Positions 52,674 to 61,428 of a stretch of DNA of 64,000 nucleotides are shown piece by piece. The DNA is taken from the NCBI RefSeq assembly GCF_000373565.1, contig NZ_KB891831.1, forward strand, positions 1,330 through 65,329. Direction: 5' to 3'. A program made the position numbers and the translations under genes. Positions within the stretch are counted from its first letter, which is position 1. Each line of letters begins with the position of its first letter. The stretch is from Streptomyces sp. HmicA12 (GTDB lineage Bacteria > Actinomycetota > Actinomycetes > Streptomycetales > Streptomycetaceae). The notes under the pieces are model-generated. The model saw only the letters and a program-made list of their open reading frames with translations. It made no database searches and had not been told where the DNA came from.

Positions 52674-53614
52674 CGCCGCTCTTCGTCCTCGCCCTCGATC
52701 TCGATGTCGCCCGAGCGGGTCGGTACGGCGTCGAGGCGTGCCAGCGTCTGCGCGTCGAGGGTCAGCCCGCCCGCCGCGACGTTCGCCGCGAGATGGTCGG
52801 GGTTGGCCGTGCCCGGGATCAGGAGCACGTGCGGCGCGTGGTGCAGCAGCCAGGCCAGGCCGACCTGGGCCGGCGTCGCCCCCAGCGCGTCGGCGGCCGC
52901 CACGACGGCGGGCTCGTCGGTGACCTTGGGCATCCCGGGGAAGGCGCTGCCCAGCGGGAAGTAGGGCACCCAGGCGATGTCCTCGGCGAGGCAGAGCCGC
53001 AGCATCTCCTCGTCGTCGCGGGCCACGAGGCTGTAGGCGTTCTGCACACAGGCGATCCCGGCGGGCAGGCCGCGGCGCAGCTCGTCGAGGCCCACGTTGC
53101 TGAGGCCGATGGCGCCGATCTTGCCCTCGTCGCGCAGGGCGGTCATCACGGCGAGCTGGTCGTCGATGCCGACGACCTGGTCGCCCTCGGCGCGCAGGCC
53201 GGGTCCGACCTCGGCGCGGCGCAGGTTGACCAGCGGGACCTGCTCGACGCCGAGGCTCTTGAGGTTGTCCTCGACTCCGGCGCGCAGTTCCTCCGGGCGC
53301 TGGGCGAGTCGGAGCGGCAGCGGGCCGCCCTCGTCGGGGGTGGCGCCTACCTTGCTGACGACGAGGACGTCGTCCTCGGGGCGCAGCGCCTCGCGGATGA
53401 TCTCGTTGGAGAAGCCGTGTCCGTAGAACTGGGCGGTGTCGATGTGATCGACGCCGAGCTCGACGGCGCGGCGCAGCAGGGCGACGGCAGCGGCCCGGTC
53501 CGGGTCCAGGCGGGGCAGCTGCATCGCGCCGAACCCGACCCGCGCGACGTCGCGGCCGAGAAGCCGACCGGTGCCGCCGGGCGTGGGTACGGGAGTGGAG
53601 GTGGAAGAGGTCAT
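52670..53614 (-). CDS. Aldo/keto reductase
   Basis: 314 residues. The AKR barrel is clear: GVDHIDTAQFYGHGFSNE (Asp and Tyr of the tetrad) and VLVVSKVGA (Lys). Near the end, LIPGTANPDHLAANV binds NADP. The usual tetrad histidine (LHRPD-type) is replaced by LVNLRRAEV, so catalysis may differ or be of the subset lacking His. The gene is divergent from a TetR regulator with two perfect operators. The ATG at 53614 has a GGAGGA-type site. Confidence 0.9.
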   Translation of the reverse strand: MTSSTSTPVPTPGGTGRLLGRDVARVGFGAMQLPRLDPDRAAAVALLRRAVELGVDHIDTAQFYGHGFSNEIIREALRPEDDVLVVSKVGATPDEGGPLPLRLAQRPEELRAGVEDNLKSLGVEQVPLVNLRRAEVGPGLRAEGDQVVGIDDQLAVMTALRDEGKIGAIGLSNVGLDELRRGLPAGIACVQNAYSLVARDDEEMLRLCLAEDIAWVPYFPLGSAFPGMPKVTDEPAVVAAADALGATPAQVGLAWLLHHAPHVLLIPGTANPDHLAANVAAGGLTLDAQTLARLDAVPTRSGDIEIEGEDEERR

Positions 53615-53643
53615 GGGAATCCTCCTCGTGCGAGAATGAGGGA

Positions 53644-53694
53644 AACGGAGGTTCCTCCGTTACAACGAAAGTAGCATAACCGGAGGTGCCTCCG
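53644..53694. promoter_or_regulatory. Paired TetR operators
   Basis: Two palindromes: AACGGAGGTTCCTCCGTT (53644-53661, perfect) and CGGAGGTGCCTCCG (53681-53694, perfect), centres 35 bp apart. They share CGGAGG-N2-CCTCCG. The second doubles as the ribosome site of tetR. They probably repress both the reductase and tetR. Confidence 0.75.
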
Positions 53695-53696
53695 CT

Positions 53697-54338
53697 TTGC
53701 CTGCGTCCACATCAGGCCCGACTCCGGCCCCCACCGGGGGCGGCGGCCGTCCCGCCCGCGCGGACGCGCGCCGCAATCGCGACCGGCTCCTCGCCGCCGC
53801 CCTGGCCGCCTTCACCCGGGACGACACGACCGTGCCGCTGGAGACGATCGCCCGCGAGGCGGGGGTCGGCATCGGCACCCTGTACCGGAACTTCCCCACC
53901 CGCGAGGCCCTCGTCGAGGCCGTCTACTCGGCCGAGCTCGACGCCGTCACGGCCGCCGCCGAGACCCTGCTCGGCGAGCTGGCGCCCCAGGTCGCGCTGC
54001 GGGCGTGGATGGACCGGTACGCGGATCTCGTCACGGCCAAGCGCGCCATGGCCGGCACCCTGTCCATCGCCCCGGCCGGCGGGCGCGGCGTCACCGCGAA
54101 CACCCGGGAGCGCCTGACCGCCGCGGTCGGGACGATCCTGGACGCCGGCGCGCGCGAGGGAACGCTGCGCGACGACGTGCCCGCGGACGACGTGATCACC
54201 ATGCTGCTCGGCGTGTTCCTGTCCACGGCGGCGGGCGACCGGCAGGACCGCACCCGCCCGCTCCTCGACCTCGTGGCCGACGCGCTGCGCCCGCACGGGG
54301 ACGGGGGGCCCGGCAGTCCGCCGGACCCCGACGCGTAA
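53697..54338 (+). CDS. TetR-family transcriptional regulator
   Basis: 213 residues. The HTH is ARDARRNRDRLLAAALAAFTRDDTT and VPLETIAREAGVGIGTLYRNFPTREALVEAVY (about residues 22-78, TetR type with the common GIGTLYRNFP). The TTG at 53697 is used: the only in-frame site close enough to the GGAGG at 53682-53686. The regulator lies next to its own operators, divergent from the aldo/keto reductase operon. Confidence 0.88.
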   Translation: MPASTSGPTPAPTGGGGRPARADARRNRDRLLAAALAAFTRDDTTVPLETIAREAGVGIGTLYRNFPTREALVEAVYSAELDAVTAAAETLLGELAPQVALRAWMDRYADLVTAKRAMAGTLSIAPAGGRGVTANTRERLTAAVGTILDAGAREGTLRDDVPADDVITMLLGVFLSTAAGDRQDRTRPLLDLVADALRPHGDGGPGSPPDPDA

Positions 54339-54648
54339 CGGCCGCCCCGCAGGCGACTTCCGACGCATCGGTTCCACGGCGCTGCCGCGACGGGCTACAG
54401 CCCTTCGCGGCAGCCCGCATTCCGGCCACAGTTCCCCGGCCGGACCCGGCTCCGTACCTCGGCGGCGGCCCGCGGGACCCGCCCGCCGCGGGGCTGCCGT
54501 GGAACAACGCCCTCCGCGCACCGTGGCTCATCAACGCCGCATGCCCCACCTCACACGTTTCGGTCCGCGCCCGTCGGCAATGCGCCCCCACGGACGATGA
54601 TCACGGCGCGCGGCCGCCGCACCCGTGCGGCGGCGGACGGGAGGCCAG
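54339..54648. other. Intergenic region before the lipoprotein gene
   Basis: About 310 bp with no gene. A perfect 8-bp hairpin (CCGCCGCA-CCCG-TGCGGCGG, 54614-54633) sits just before the ribosome site of the next gene and may limit its translation. Confidence 0.5.
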
Positions 54649-55689
54649 ATGCGGACGGTCGGCCACAACGACGGCCACGACAACACGGGCCCCGGGGCGG
54701 ACGGTTCACCGCGGCGGCGGCTGCTCGTGGCGGGGGCCACGTCCGCGGCCGCGCTCATCGCCGGGTGCGGCACCACCGGGGCCGACGGCGCGTCCTCCGG
54801 AAGCGGGCGGCAGCCGTCCGGCGCCGGGAAGAGCTCGCCCGATCCCTCCGGGTCGTCGCGGCGCCCGTCGCCGCGGCCCACCCGCCGCCGCCCGGAGCTG
54901 CCGCGCGGTGGACGCCGGATCTTCCCCGAACACCGGCTCGTCGGCTACTGCGGGCTGCCGGGCGCGGCCGCGCTCGGCCGGCTCGGCACGGGTGATCTCG
55001 ACGACCGCGCCGCGGAGATCGAACGGCGCGGGCGCGCCTACGCGGACGGCCGCTCCGTGCTGCCCGTCCTCGAACTGCTCGCCGTCGTCGCCAACGCCGG
55101 CGCGGGCCCCGACGGCACGTACCGCACCCGCACGCCCGACGCGACGATCCGCACCTTCCACGAGGCCGCCCGCCGGCACAAGGCCCTGCTGCTGCTCAAC
55201 ATCCAGCCGGGCCGCGCGGACGTCCTCGACGAGGTGAAGGCGCTGGAGAAGTGGCTCGTCCGGCCGGACGTGGGCATCGCCCTGGATCCGGAGTGGGAGA
55301 TGGGCCCCGGGCAGGTTCCCGGCGACACCTACGGGCACACCAGCGGCGCCGAGCTGACCCGTGTCGCCCGCCATCTCTCCTCGCTCGTGGAGCGCCACGA
55401 CCTGCCGGAGAAGGTGCTCGTCTACCACCAGGTCGCCGAGTCGGTCGTGCACGACGAGCGGCGGCTCGACATCCCCGAGGGCGTCGCCGTGGTCAAGAGC
55501 GCCGACGGGATAGGCAGCCCGCGGCTCAAACGGGACACCTGGGAACAGCTGGTCGACACGATGCCCGAGGGGCTGCTCACCGGCTTCAAGCTCTTCTTCG
55601 ACGAGGACACCGAGGGCGGCGGGAAGCTGATGACCCCCGACGAGGTCCTGGGGCTGCGTCCGCGCCCGTCGTACGTGATGTACGAGTGA
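54649..55689 (+). CDS. Tat-type lipoprotein of unknown function, TIM-barrel-like
   Basis: 346 residues. The start PRRRLLVAGATSAAALIAGCG is a lipoprotein signal with a twin-arginine-like start (Cys ~40), followed by a Ser/Pro/Arg-rich linker to ~90. The remaining domain reads LVGYCGLPGAAALG, VLPVLELLAVVANAG, ALLLLNIQPGRADVLDEVKALEKWL, VGIALDPEWEMG and KVLVYHQVAESVV. These read like successive barrel strands, but I do not recognise a family. The ATG at 54649 follows GGGAGG. Confidence 0.7.
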   Translation: MRTVGHNDGHDNTGPGADGSPRRRLLVAGATSAAALIAGCGTTGADGASSGSGRQPSGAGKSSPDPSGSSRRPSPRPTRRRPELPRGGRRIFPEHRLVGYCGLPGAAALGRLGTGDLDDRAAEIERRGRAYADGRSVLPVLELLAVVANAGAGPDGTYRTRTPDATIRTFHEAARRHKALLLLNIQPGRADVLDEVKALEKWLVRPDVGIALDPEWEMGPGQVPGDTYGHTSGAELTRVARHLSSLVERHDLPEKVLVYHQVAESVVHDERRLDIPEGVAVVKSADGIGSPRLKRDTWEQLVDTMPEGLLTGFKLFFDEDTEGGGKLMTPDEVLGLRPRPSYVMYE

Positions 55690-56042
55690 GGCGGCGCGCG
55701 CCGGACGCACCCCCGGATACGGCGGACGTCTCCATTTCCTGACAACACCCACACGCACACGGACACCCCGCCGCGGGATCGGCGCAGGTGGGCGAGCCAG
55801 GCGCGTCGAGCCCGGTGATCGCTTCGTTCGGGTCCTGAAAAGAAGTCGCTCCCGAGGTCTTGCCGAACAATTGCCTCGACCCTTAAATCAAAGCTCGAAC
55901 TAAGCCGTTTCACAAAGCCGTTCACTCCTTCCGCCCCGCGGCAGGAGTGCGCTCCATCGCGCCCGTCGTCCCAGACGTGCGCTCAGTTGGTGAAGGCTTC
56001 CTCCGGGGCGCCTCGCCCTCACCCCCGCACGGAGTGACACGC
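55690..56042. other. Intergenic region with a short direct repeat
   Basis: About 350 bp. An AT-richer patch at 55870-55930 contains the near-repeat AAGCCGTTTCAC/AAGCCGTTCAC (about 55911-55933). This is the only evident signal and may belong to the promoter of the beta-helix gene. Confidence 0.4.
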
Positions 56043-58592
56043 ATGAGACACAGATCCTTGGGGATCGCGCTCGCCACGGCGGCGGCGCTGCTGACCATCC
56101 CCGCCCAGACCTCGGGGGCGGCCGCCGCCGAGACGCCGCTCTCCCAGGGCAAGACCGCCACGGCCTCCTCCACCGAGAACGGCGGGACACCCGCGTCGTA
56201 CGCCGTCGACGGTGACACCGCCACCCGCTGGTCGTCCGCCGCCACTGACGCGCAGTGGTTCCAGGTCGACCTCGGCGCGTCGGCGAACCTCAGCAAGGTC
56301 GTCCTCAACTGGGAGGCCGCCTACGCCAAGGACTACAAGATCCAGGTCTCCGACAACGGAAGCACCTGGTCCGACCTCAAGTCCGTCACCGGCTCCGACG
56401 GCGGCACCGACACCGTCGACGTCTCCGGCCAGGGCCGGTACGTCCGCATGACCGGCGTCACCCGCGCCACCCAGTACGGCTACTCCCTGTGGGAGTTCCA
56501 GGTCTTCGGCGACTCCGGGACCACCCCGCCGGCCGACGGCTGCGCCACCGCGAACGCCGCCAAGGGCCGCCCGGCGACGGCCTCGTCCACGGAGAACGGC
56601 GGCACCCCGGCCTCGGCCGCCTTCGACGGCGACACCGCCACCCGCTGGGCGAGCGCCGCCGCCGACCCGCAGTGGGTCCAGGTCGACCTCGGTTCGTCGC
56701 AGAGCATCTGCAAGGTGGACCTGAACTGGGAGGCCGCGTACGCCAAGGCCTTCAAGATCCAGGCATCCGCCGACGGCCAGAACTGGACGACCCTGAAGGA
56801 CGTCACCGGCGCCACCGGCGGCACGACCTCGTACGACGTCAGCGGCACCGGCCGCTACCTGCGGATCTACGGGACCACCCGCGCCACCGGCTACGGCTAC
56901 TCGCTGTGGGAGGTCGGGGTGCACACCGGTTCCGGCTCCACCACTCCGCCCGTCGAGGGCGGCGGCGACCTCGGCCCGAACGTCATCGTCGTCGACCCCA
57001 ACACGGCCAATCTGCAAGGCAAGTTCGACCAGGTCTTCGCCCAGCAGGAGTCGAACCAGTTCGGCTCGCAGCGCTACCAGTTCCTGCTGAAGCCGGGCAC
57101 GTACAACAACATCAACGCCCAACTCGGCTTCTACACCTCGATCTCCGGGCTCGGCCTCAACCCGGACGACGTGAAGATCAACGGTGACGTCACCGTCGAC
57201 GCGGGCTGGTTCAACGGCAACGCGACGCAGAACTTCTGGCGCTCCGCCGAGAACCTCTCCCTCAACCCGGTGAACGGCACCGACCGCTGGGCCGTCGCCC
57301 AGGCCGCGCCGTTCCGCCGCATCCACGTCACCGGCGGCCTCAACCTGGCGCCGAACGGCTACGGCTGGGCCTCCGGCGGCTACATCGCCGACTCCAAGAT
57401 CGACGGCACGGTCGGCCCGTACTCGCAGCAGCAGTGGTACACCCGCGACAGTTCGGTGGGCGGCTGGACCAACGGCGTGTGGAACATGACGTTCAGCGGT
57501 GTGCAGGGCGCCCCGGCGACCAACTTCGACACCGGCCCGTACACCACCCTCGACAACACCCCGGTCTCGCGCGAGAAGCCGTTCCTGTACCTGGACGGCA
57601 ACGACTACAAGGTGTTCGTCCCGGCCAAGCGCACCAACGCGCGCGGCGTCTCCTGGCCCGCCAACGCGGGGACCTCGCTCCCGCTGAGCCAGTTCTACGT
57701 CGTCAAGCCCGGCGCGACCGCGGCCACCATCAACCAGGCGCTCTCCCAGGGTCTGAACCTGCTGTTCACGCCCGGCGTCTACCACCTCGACCAGACCATC
57801 AACGTCAACCGCGCCAACACGGTGGTGCTCGGTCTCGGGCTCGCCACGATCGTCCCGGACAACGGCGTCGACGCCCTGCACGTCGCCGACGTCGACGGGG
57901 TGAAGCTGGCCGGCTTCCTGATCGACGCCGGTGCCAAGAAGTCGGACACGCTCCTGCAGATCGGTGGGGCCGGCGCGAGCGCCGACCACGCCGCGAACCC
58001 GACCTCCATGCAGGACGTGTTCGTCCGGATCGGCGGCGCGGGCCCCGGCCTCGCCACCAACTCCGTGGTCGTCAACAGCGACGACGTGATCGTCGACCAC
58101 ACCTGGATCTGGCGGGCCGACCACGGCGACGGCGTCGGCTGGGAGACGAACCGCGCCGACTACGGACTCGTCGTGAACGGTGACGACGTCCTCGCCACCG
58201 GCCTGTTCGTGGAGCACTTCAACAAGTACGACGTGCTCTGGAACGGCGAGCGGGGTCGCACGATCTTCTTCCAGAACGAGAAGGCGTACGACGCTCCGAA
58301 CGCCGCGTCCATCACCCACGACGGCATCGTCGGATACGCGGCGTACAAGGTCGCCGACGGAGTCAACACCCATGAGGCGTGGGGTCTGGGCAGCTACTGC
58401 AACTTCACGTCCGATCCGAGCATCGTGCAGCAGCACGGTTTCCAGGTGCCGGTGAAGTCGGGCGTCAAGCTGCACGACATCCAGGTCATCTCGCTCGGCG
58501 GCAAGGGGCAGTACGCCCACGTCGTCAACAACACCGGCGCCCCGACCTCGGGCACCAGCACCACCCCGTCGAAGATCACGTCGTTCCCGTAG
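56043..58592 (+). CDS. Secreted protein with two F5/8-type (discoidin) domains and a parallel beta-helix
   Basis: 849 residues. Signal peptide to about residue 29. Two tandem F5/8-type domains (about 32-155 and 163-292) share nearly identical starts: TATASSTENGGTPASYAVDGD and PATASSTENGGTPASAAFDGD. The remainder (310-849) is a right-handed beta-helix-like repeat protein (GQTINVNRANTVVLGLGLATI-like strands, DVIVDHTWIWRADHGDGVGWE). The overall form resembles secreted polysaccharide-acting enzymes such as GH55-like or pectate-lyase-like proteins. No catalytic residue can be fixed by eye. The ATG at 56043 follows GGAG. Confidence 0.8.
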   Translation: MRHRSLGIALATAAALLTIPAQTSGAAAAETPLSQGKTATASSTENGGTPASYAVDGDTATRWSSAATDAQWFQVDLGASANLSKVVLNWEAAYAKDYKIQVSDNGSTWSDLKSVTGSDGGTDTVDVSGQGRYVRMTGVTRATQYGYSLWEFQVFGDSGTTPPADGCATANAAKGRPATASSTENGGTPASAAFDGDTATRWASAAADPQWVQVDLGSSQSICKVDLNWEAAYAKAFKIQASADGQNWTTLKDVTGATGGTTSYDVSGTGRYLRIYGTTRATGYGYSLWEVGVHTGSGSTTPPVEGGGDLGPNVIVVDPNTANLQGKFDQVFAQQESNQFGSQRYQFLLKPGTYNNINAQLGFYTSISGLGLNPDDVKINGDVTVDAGWFNGNATQNFWRSAENLSLNPVNGTDRWAVAQAAPFRRIHVTGGLNLAPNGYGWASGGYIADSKIDGTVGPYSQQQWYTRDSSVGGWTNGVWNMTFSGVQGAPATNFDTGPYTTLDNTPVSREKPFLYLDGNDYKVFVPAKRTNARGVSWPANAGTSLPLSQFYVVKPGATAATINQALSQGLNLLFTPGVYHLDQTINVNRANTVVLGLGLATIVPDNGVDALHVADVDGVKLAGFLIDAGAKKSDTLLQIGGAGASADHAANPTSMQDVFVRIGGAGPGLATNSVVVNSDDVIVDHTWIWRADHGDGVGWETNRADYGLVVNGDDVLATGLFVEHFNKYDVLWNGERGRTIFFQNEKAYDAPNAASITHDGIVGYAAYKVADGVNTHEAWGLGSYCNFTSDPSIVQQHGFQVPVKSGVKLHDIQVISLGGKGQYAHVVNNTGAPTSGTSTTPSKITSFP

Positions 58593-58617
58593 CGCGCTGA
58601 TCCCGTGACGGCATGAG

Positions 58618-58651
58618 CTCGGGGGTGGCCTGTGCGCAGGCCACCCCCGAG
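58618..58651. terminator. Strong hairpin between convergent beta-helix and chitinase genes
   Basis: A perfect 15-bp stem (CTCGGGGGTGGCCTG and its complement) with loop TGCG. Confidence 0.75.
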
Positions 58652-58658
58652 TGCCGTG

Positions 58659-59993
58659 TCAGTGCCCGAGGGCGCGGTCCACGGTGCGCACCAACTGCCC
58701 GTCGGGGGTGTCGCCGTCGAGCGACCAGAACATCGCCCCGCCCAGACCCTTGGCCCGTACGTACAGCGACTTCCGCGCCAGCACCTGCGGGTCGTCGTAC
58801 GTCCACAGGGTCGTGCCGTCGAAGAGCCAGGCGTGGCCGCCACGGCGGTCGCGATACAGGTCGTACGTGCCCGAGTCCGCCAGCGTCTTCAACTCCTTGT
58901 GGTCCGCGTACCCGTTGGCCCACTTCGCCGGGGCCGGTGCCGTGGCCGGCTGTCCGAGGCCGTCGCCTCCCCCACTGACGCCGGTCCAGCCCTGACCGTA
59001 GAACGGCATGCCGACGACGAGCTTGCGGGCCGGGGCTCCGCGGCGCAGCCAGGCGTCGACCGTGCCGTCGACGCTGAAGTCGTCCCGGGCGAACAGCGCG
59101 GACTGCTGGGCCGTGGTCTTCTCGCCGCTGACGTGGAAGTCGTAGCCCTGCAGGTTGACGAAGTCGAAGTCCTTCATGATCTTACGGACCTCGAAGCCGG
59201 CATCGATCTTCGCGGGCGCGGTCGGCACGAACGCGGAGAGCTCGTAGTCCTTGTGCCGGGTGCGGCCGTAGGCGTCGAGCTGATGGCGGAACTCCGCGAC
59301 CAGCGCGGTGAAGTTCCGCCTGTCCTCCGGGCGGTACACGGTGTCGGTGTCACCCTCGGAGCCGGGCCACTCCCAGTCCAGGTCGACGCCGTCGAAGACA
59401 CCGGCCGCGGCGCCCGCGCCGCCGCGCGCGCCGTCCTGGGGCAGGTTGCCCTTGAGGTAGAGGTCGATGCAGGAGGACACCAGGGCCTCGCGGGCCGCCG
59501 GGGTGCGTACCGAGTCCGAGAAGTGCGTGGACCAGGACCAGCCGCCGAGCGAGATCATCACCTTGAGACCGGGATGGGCGGCCTTGAGCTCGCGCAGCTG
59601 GTTGAAGTTGCCCGCGAGGGGCTGGGTGTCGGTGTCCGCGACACCGTCCACCGAGTTCTCGGCGTCCAGCGGGCGCTGGTAGTCGGCCCAGGGGTCGGAC
59701 TCGCCCGGGACGTTGCCCATGAGGCACTTGCCGTCCGGGCCGATGTTGCCGAAGGCGTAGTTGATGTGGGTGAGCCGGGCGGCGGCGCCGCTGCGCTCCA
59801 GGTCCTGGACCTGGAAGTCCCGCCCGTAGACGCCCCATTGGGTGAAGTAGCCGACCCGGCGCGGGGTGTCGTGGTGACCGCCGTGGGCGGACGCGGCCGG
59901 CGCGAAGGCGCCGAGGAGGGAGAGCGACGTGACGGCGACGGCCGCCCGGGACAGCAGTCTTCGGCGCAGGCGTGAACGCATGGTGGGGCTCAT
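58659..59993 (-). CDS. Secreted GH18 chitinase
   Basis: 444 residues from ATG 59993; an in-frame ATG at 59981 is also possible. Signal peptide to about residue 36 (ASAHGG). The GH18 catalytic signature FDGVDLDWEWPG (Asp201, Asp204, Asp206, Glu208) is intact, as are GLKVMISLGGWSWS and FVNLQGYDFHV. There is no chitin-binding domain in the gene. It hydrolyses chitin or related glycans outside the cell. A DasR-like site lies at 60053-60068, 60 bp upstream. Confidence 0.93.
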   Translation of the reverse strand: MSPTMRSRLRRRLLSRAAVAVTSLSLLGAFAPAASAHGGHHDTPRRVGYFTQWGVYGRDFQVQDLERSGAAARLTHINYAFGNIGPDGKCLMGNVPGESDPWADYQRPLDAENSVDGVADTDTQPLAGNFNQLRELKAAHPGLKVMISLGGWSWSTHFSDSVRTPAAREALVSSCIDLYLKGNLPQDGARGGAGAAAGVFDGVDLDWEWPGSEGDTDTVYRPEDRRNFTALVAEFRHQLDAYGRTRHKDYELSAFVPTAPAKIDAGFEVRKIMKDFDFVNLQGYDFHVSGEKTTAQQSALFARDDFSVDGTVDAWLRRGAPARKLVVGMPFYGQGWTGVSGGGDGLGQPATAPAPAKWANGYADHKELKTLADSGTYDLYRDRRGGHAWLFDGTTLWTYDDPQVLARKSLYVRAKGLGGAMFWSLDGDTPDGQLVRTVDRALGH

Positions 59994-60052
59994 TCCTGTG
60001 AGGCGGGGTGCAACTGCCGCAGGGGACAACGGACTTGCGCGCACGTGAAGTT

Positions 60053-60068
60053 ATTGGTCTGGACCATC
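60053..60068. promoter_or_regulatory. DasR (dre)-like operator upstream of the chitinase
   Basis: ATTGGTCTGGACCATC matches 12 of 16 bases of the Streptomyces DasR consensus ACTGGTCTAGACCACT and keeps the GGTCT-GACC centre. DasR links chitin-derived N-acetylglucosamine to gene control. Confidence 0.7.
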
Positions 60069-60132
60069 CAGGTCAAGAGTTCGGAAAGCCCGTCCCGCCT
60101 CGAAACGCCGTTCTTGTGTGGTTCCGGATCCC

Positions 60133-60369
60133 CTACCTCAGGTCGATGGAGTCCGCCGCGGTGACCAGGCGCCGCAGCTCCTGCTCGCTCCAGCCCGTCA
60201 GCTCCGACACCCGCGCCCAGTCCCCGGGCGTCGCGTCACCGGCCCGCAGGGCGGCGGCCGCCTCGGACTCCAGATCCGTTCGCGCCGCGTCGAGTGCGGC
60301 GACAGCGTCCTGGTACCTCTGCAGCGCGAGTTCCATCTTGGCCACGTCCATCGCCGCATTGTGCACCAC
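60133..60369 (-). CDS. Small helical hypothetical protein
   Basis: 78 residues (ATG at 60351 would give 72). ALQRYQDAVAALDAARTDLESEAAAALRAG forms a helix, and WARVSELTGWSEQELRRLVTAAD looks like a small HTH end. No strong ribosome site was found, so the start is uncertain. It lies downstream of an SDR gene, same strand, 33 bp away. Confidence 0.5.
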   Translation of the reverse strand: MVHNAAMDVAKMELALQRYQDAVAALDAARTDLESEAAAALRAGDATPGDWARVSELTGWSEQELRRLVTAADSIDLR

Positions 60370-60402
60370 GATCGGCCCGCGCCACGCTCCGTACGGGACC
60401 GG

Positions 60403-61332
60403 TCAGGCGGTCGGTACACGGAAGTAGTGACCCTGTTCGATGTCGGCGAGGAGCGTGGGCTCCGTCGGCCGCCACCCGAGCAGTTCCTGCGTGTGCGCGC
60501 CGGACGCGGGCTGGTCGACGGAGATGATCGCGCCGAGCCAGCCGAAGTGGGCCATCGCGTCCTCCGGGGCGACCGACGCGACGGGCACGTCCAGGTGCCG
60601 GCCGATGACCTCGGCGACGTCCCGCATCGCCACGCCCTCCTCGCCGACGGCGTGCAGCACGGAACCGGCGGGTGCCTTCTCGACCGCGAGGCGGAACACC
60701 CGTGCGGTGTCGAGCCGGTGCGTGGCGGGCCAGCGCTGCGATCCGTCGCCGACACAGGCGGAGACGCCGCGGTCCCGGGCGGTGGCGATCATCATGGCGA
60801 TGAACCCGGCGTCCCCTTCGCCGTGATTGGTCCGCGGCAGGCGCACCACGGCGGAGCGGACCCCCTCGTCGGCCAGGGCGAGGACCATCTCGTCCGTGGC
60901 GGCGCGGGCGGCCGGGTTGTCCGCCGCGGAGGGCGCGTCGGCGGAGACACGACCGTCGGCCTCGGTGGCGACATGGCCGGGGATCGCGGGCGTGCCGCCC
61001 GTGTGGACGAGCGGACGGCCGGTGCCGACGAGCGCCTCGGCCATCGCCGAGACGGCCTTGCGGTCGGCGTCGACGGCGCCCTGGACGTCTCCGCCGAACA
61101 TCAGGTCGTGCCGGAAGGCCAGGTGGACGACGCCGTCCGCGTCGGCCGCGGCCGCGCGCAGTACGGCGAGGTCGTCCAGCGAGCCGCGCACCACCTCCGC
61201 CCCGGCCTCGGTGAGCGCCGCGGCGGCGGCGTCGGACCGGGCCAGGCCGAGCACCTGGTGGCCATGGGTGAGCAGCTCGGGAACGACGGCGGAACCGATC
61301 CAGCCGGAGGCACCGGTGACGAAAACACGCAT
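60403..61332 (-). CDS. NAD-dependent epimerase/dehydratase (SDR) protein
   Basis: 309 residues. RVFVTGASGWIGSAVVPELL (TGAxGxxG) is the NAD(P)-binding motif, and VRLPRTNHGEGD and LGWRPTEPTLLADIEQGHYF are typical of atypical extended SDRs. The expected catalytic Tyr-x3-Lys is not evident. It is divergent from a TetR regulator with clear palindromes in between. The ATG at 61332 follows AGGAC. Confidence 0.88.
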   Translation of the reverse strand: MRVFVTGASGWIGSAVVPELLTHGHQVLGLARSDAAAAALTEAGAEVVRGSLDDLAVLRAAAADADGVVHLAFRHDLMFGGDVQGAVDADRKAVSAMAEALVGTGRPLVHTGGTPAIPGHVATEADGRVSADAPSAADNPAARAATDEMVLALADEGVRSAVVRLPRTNHGEGDAGFIAMMIATARDRGVSACVGDGSQRWPATHRLDTARVFRLAVEKAPAGSVLHAVGEEGVAMRDVAEVIGRHLDVPVASVAPEDAMAHFGWLGAIISVDQPASGAHTQELLGWRPTEPTLLADIEQGHYFRVPTA

Positions 61333-61360
61333 GAGAAGTCCTAAGGGGTCGCGCACACAG

Positions 61361-61413
61361 TGATGTCATTCGCTGACATCACCAGCGTATACCCGATGTC
61401 AGCCACTGTCATC
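61361..61413. promoter_or_regulatory. Paired TetR operators between SDR and tetR
   Basis: TGATGTCA-N5-TGACATCA (61361-61381, perfect) and GATGTCA-N5-TGTCATC (61395-61413, one mismatched pair), centres 33 bp apart. Likely binding sites of the TetR protein encoded just downstream. Confidence 0.75.
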
Positions 61414-61428
61414 TCGTAAGATCGCCTC

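Noticed and set aside
56019-58520. Leftward 833-residue frame opposite the beta-helix gene
   Set aside because: Shadow of the strong codon bias; composition is Val/Gly/Arg-rich with no motif.
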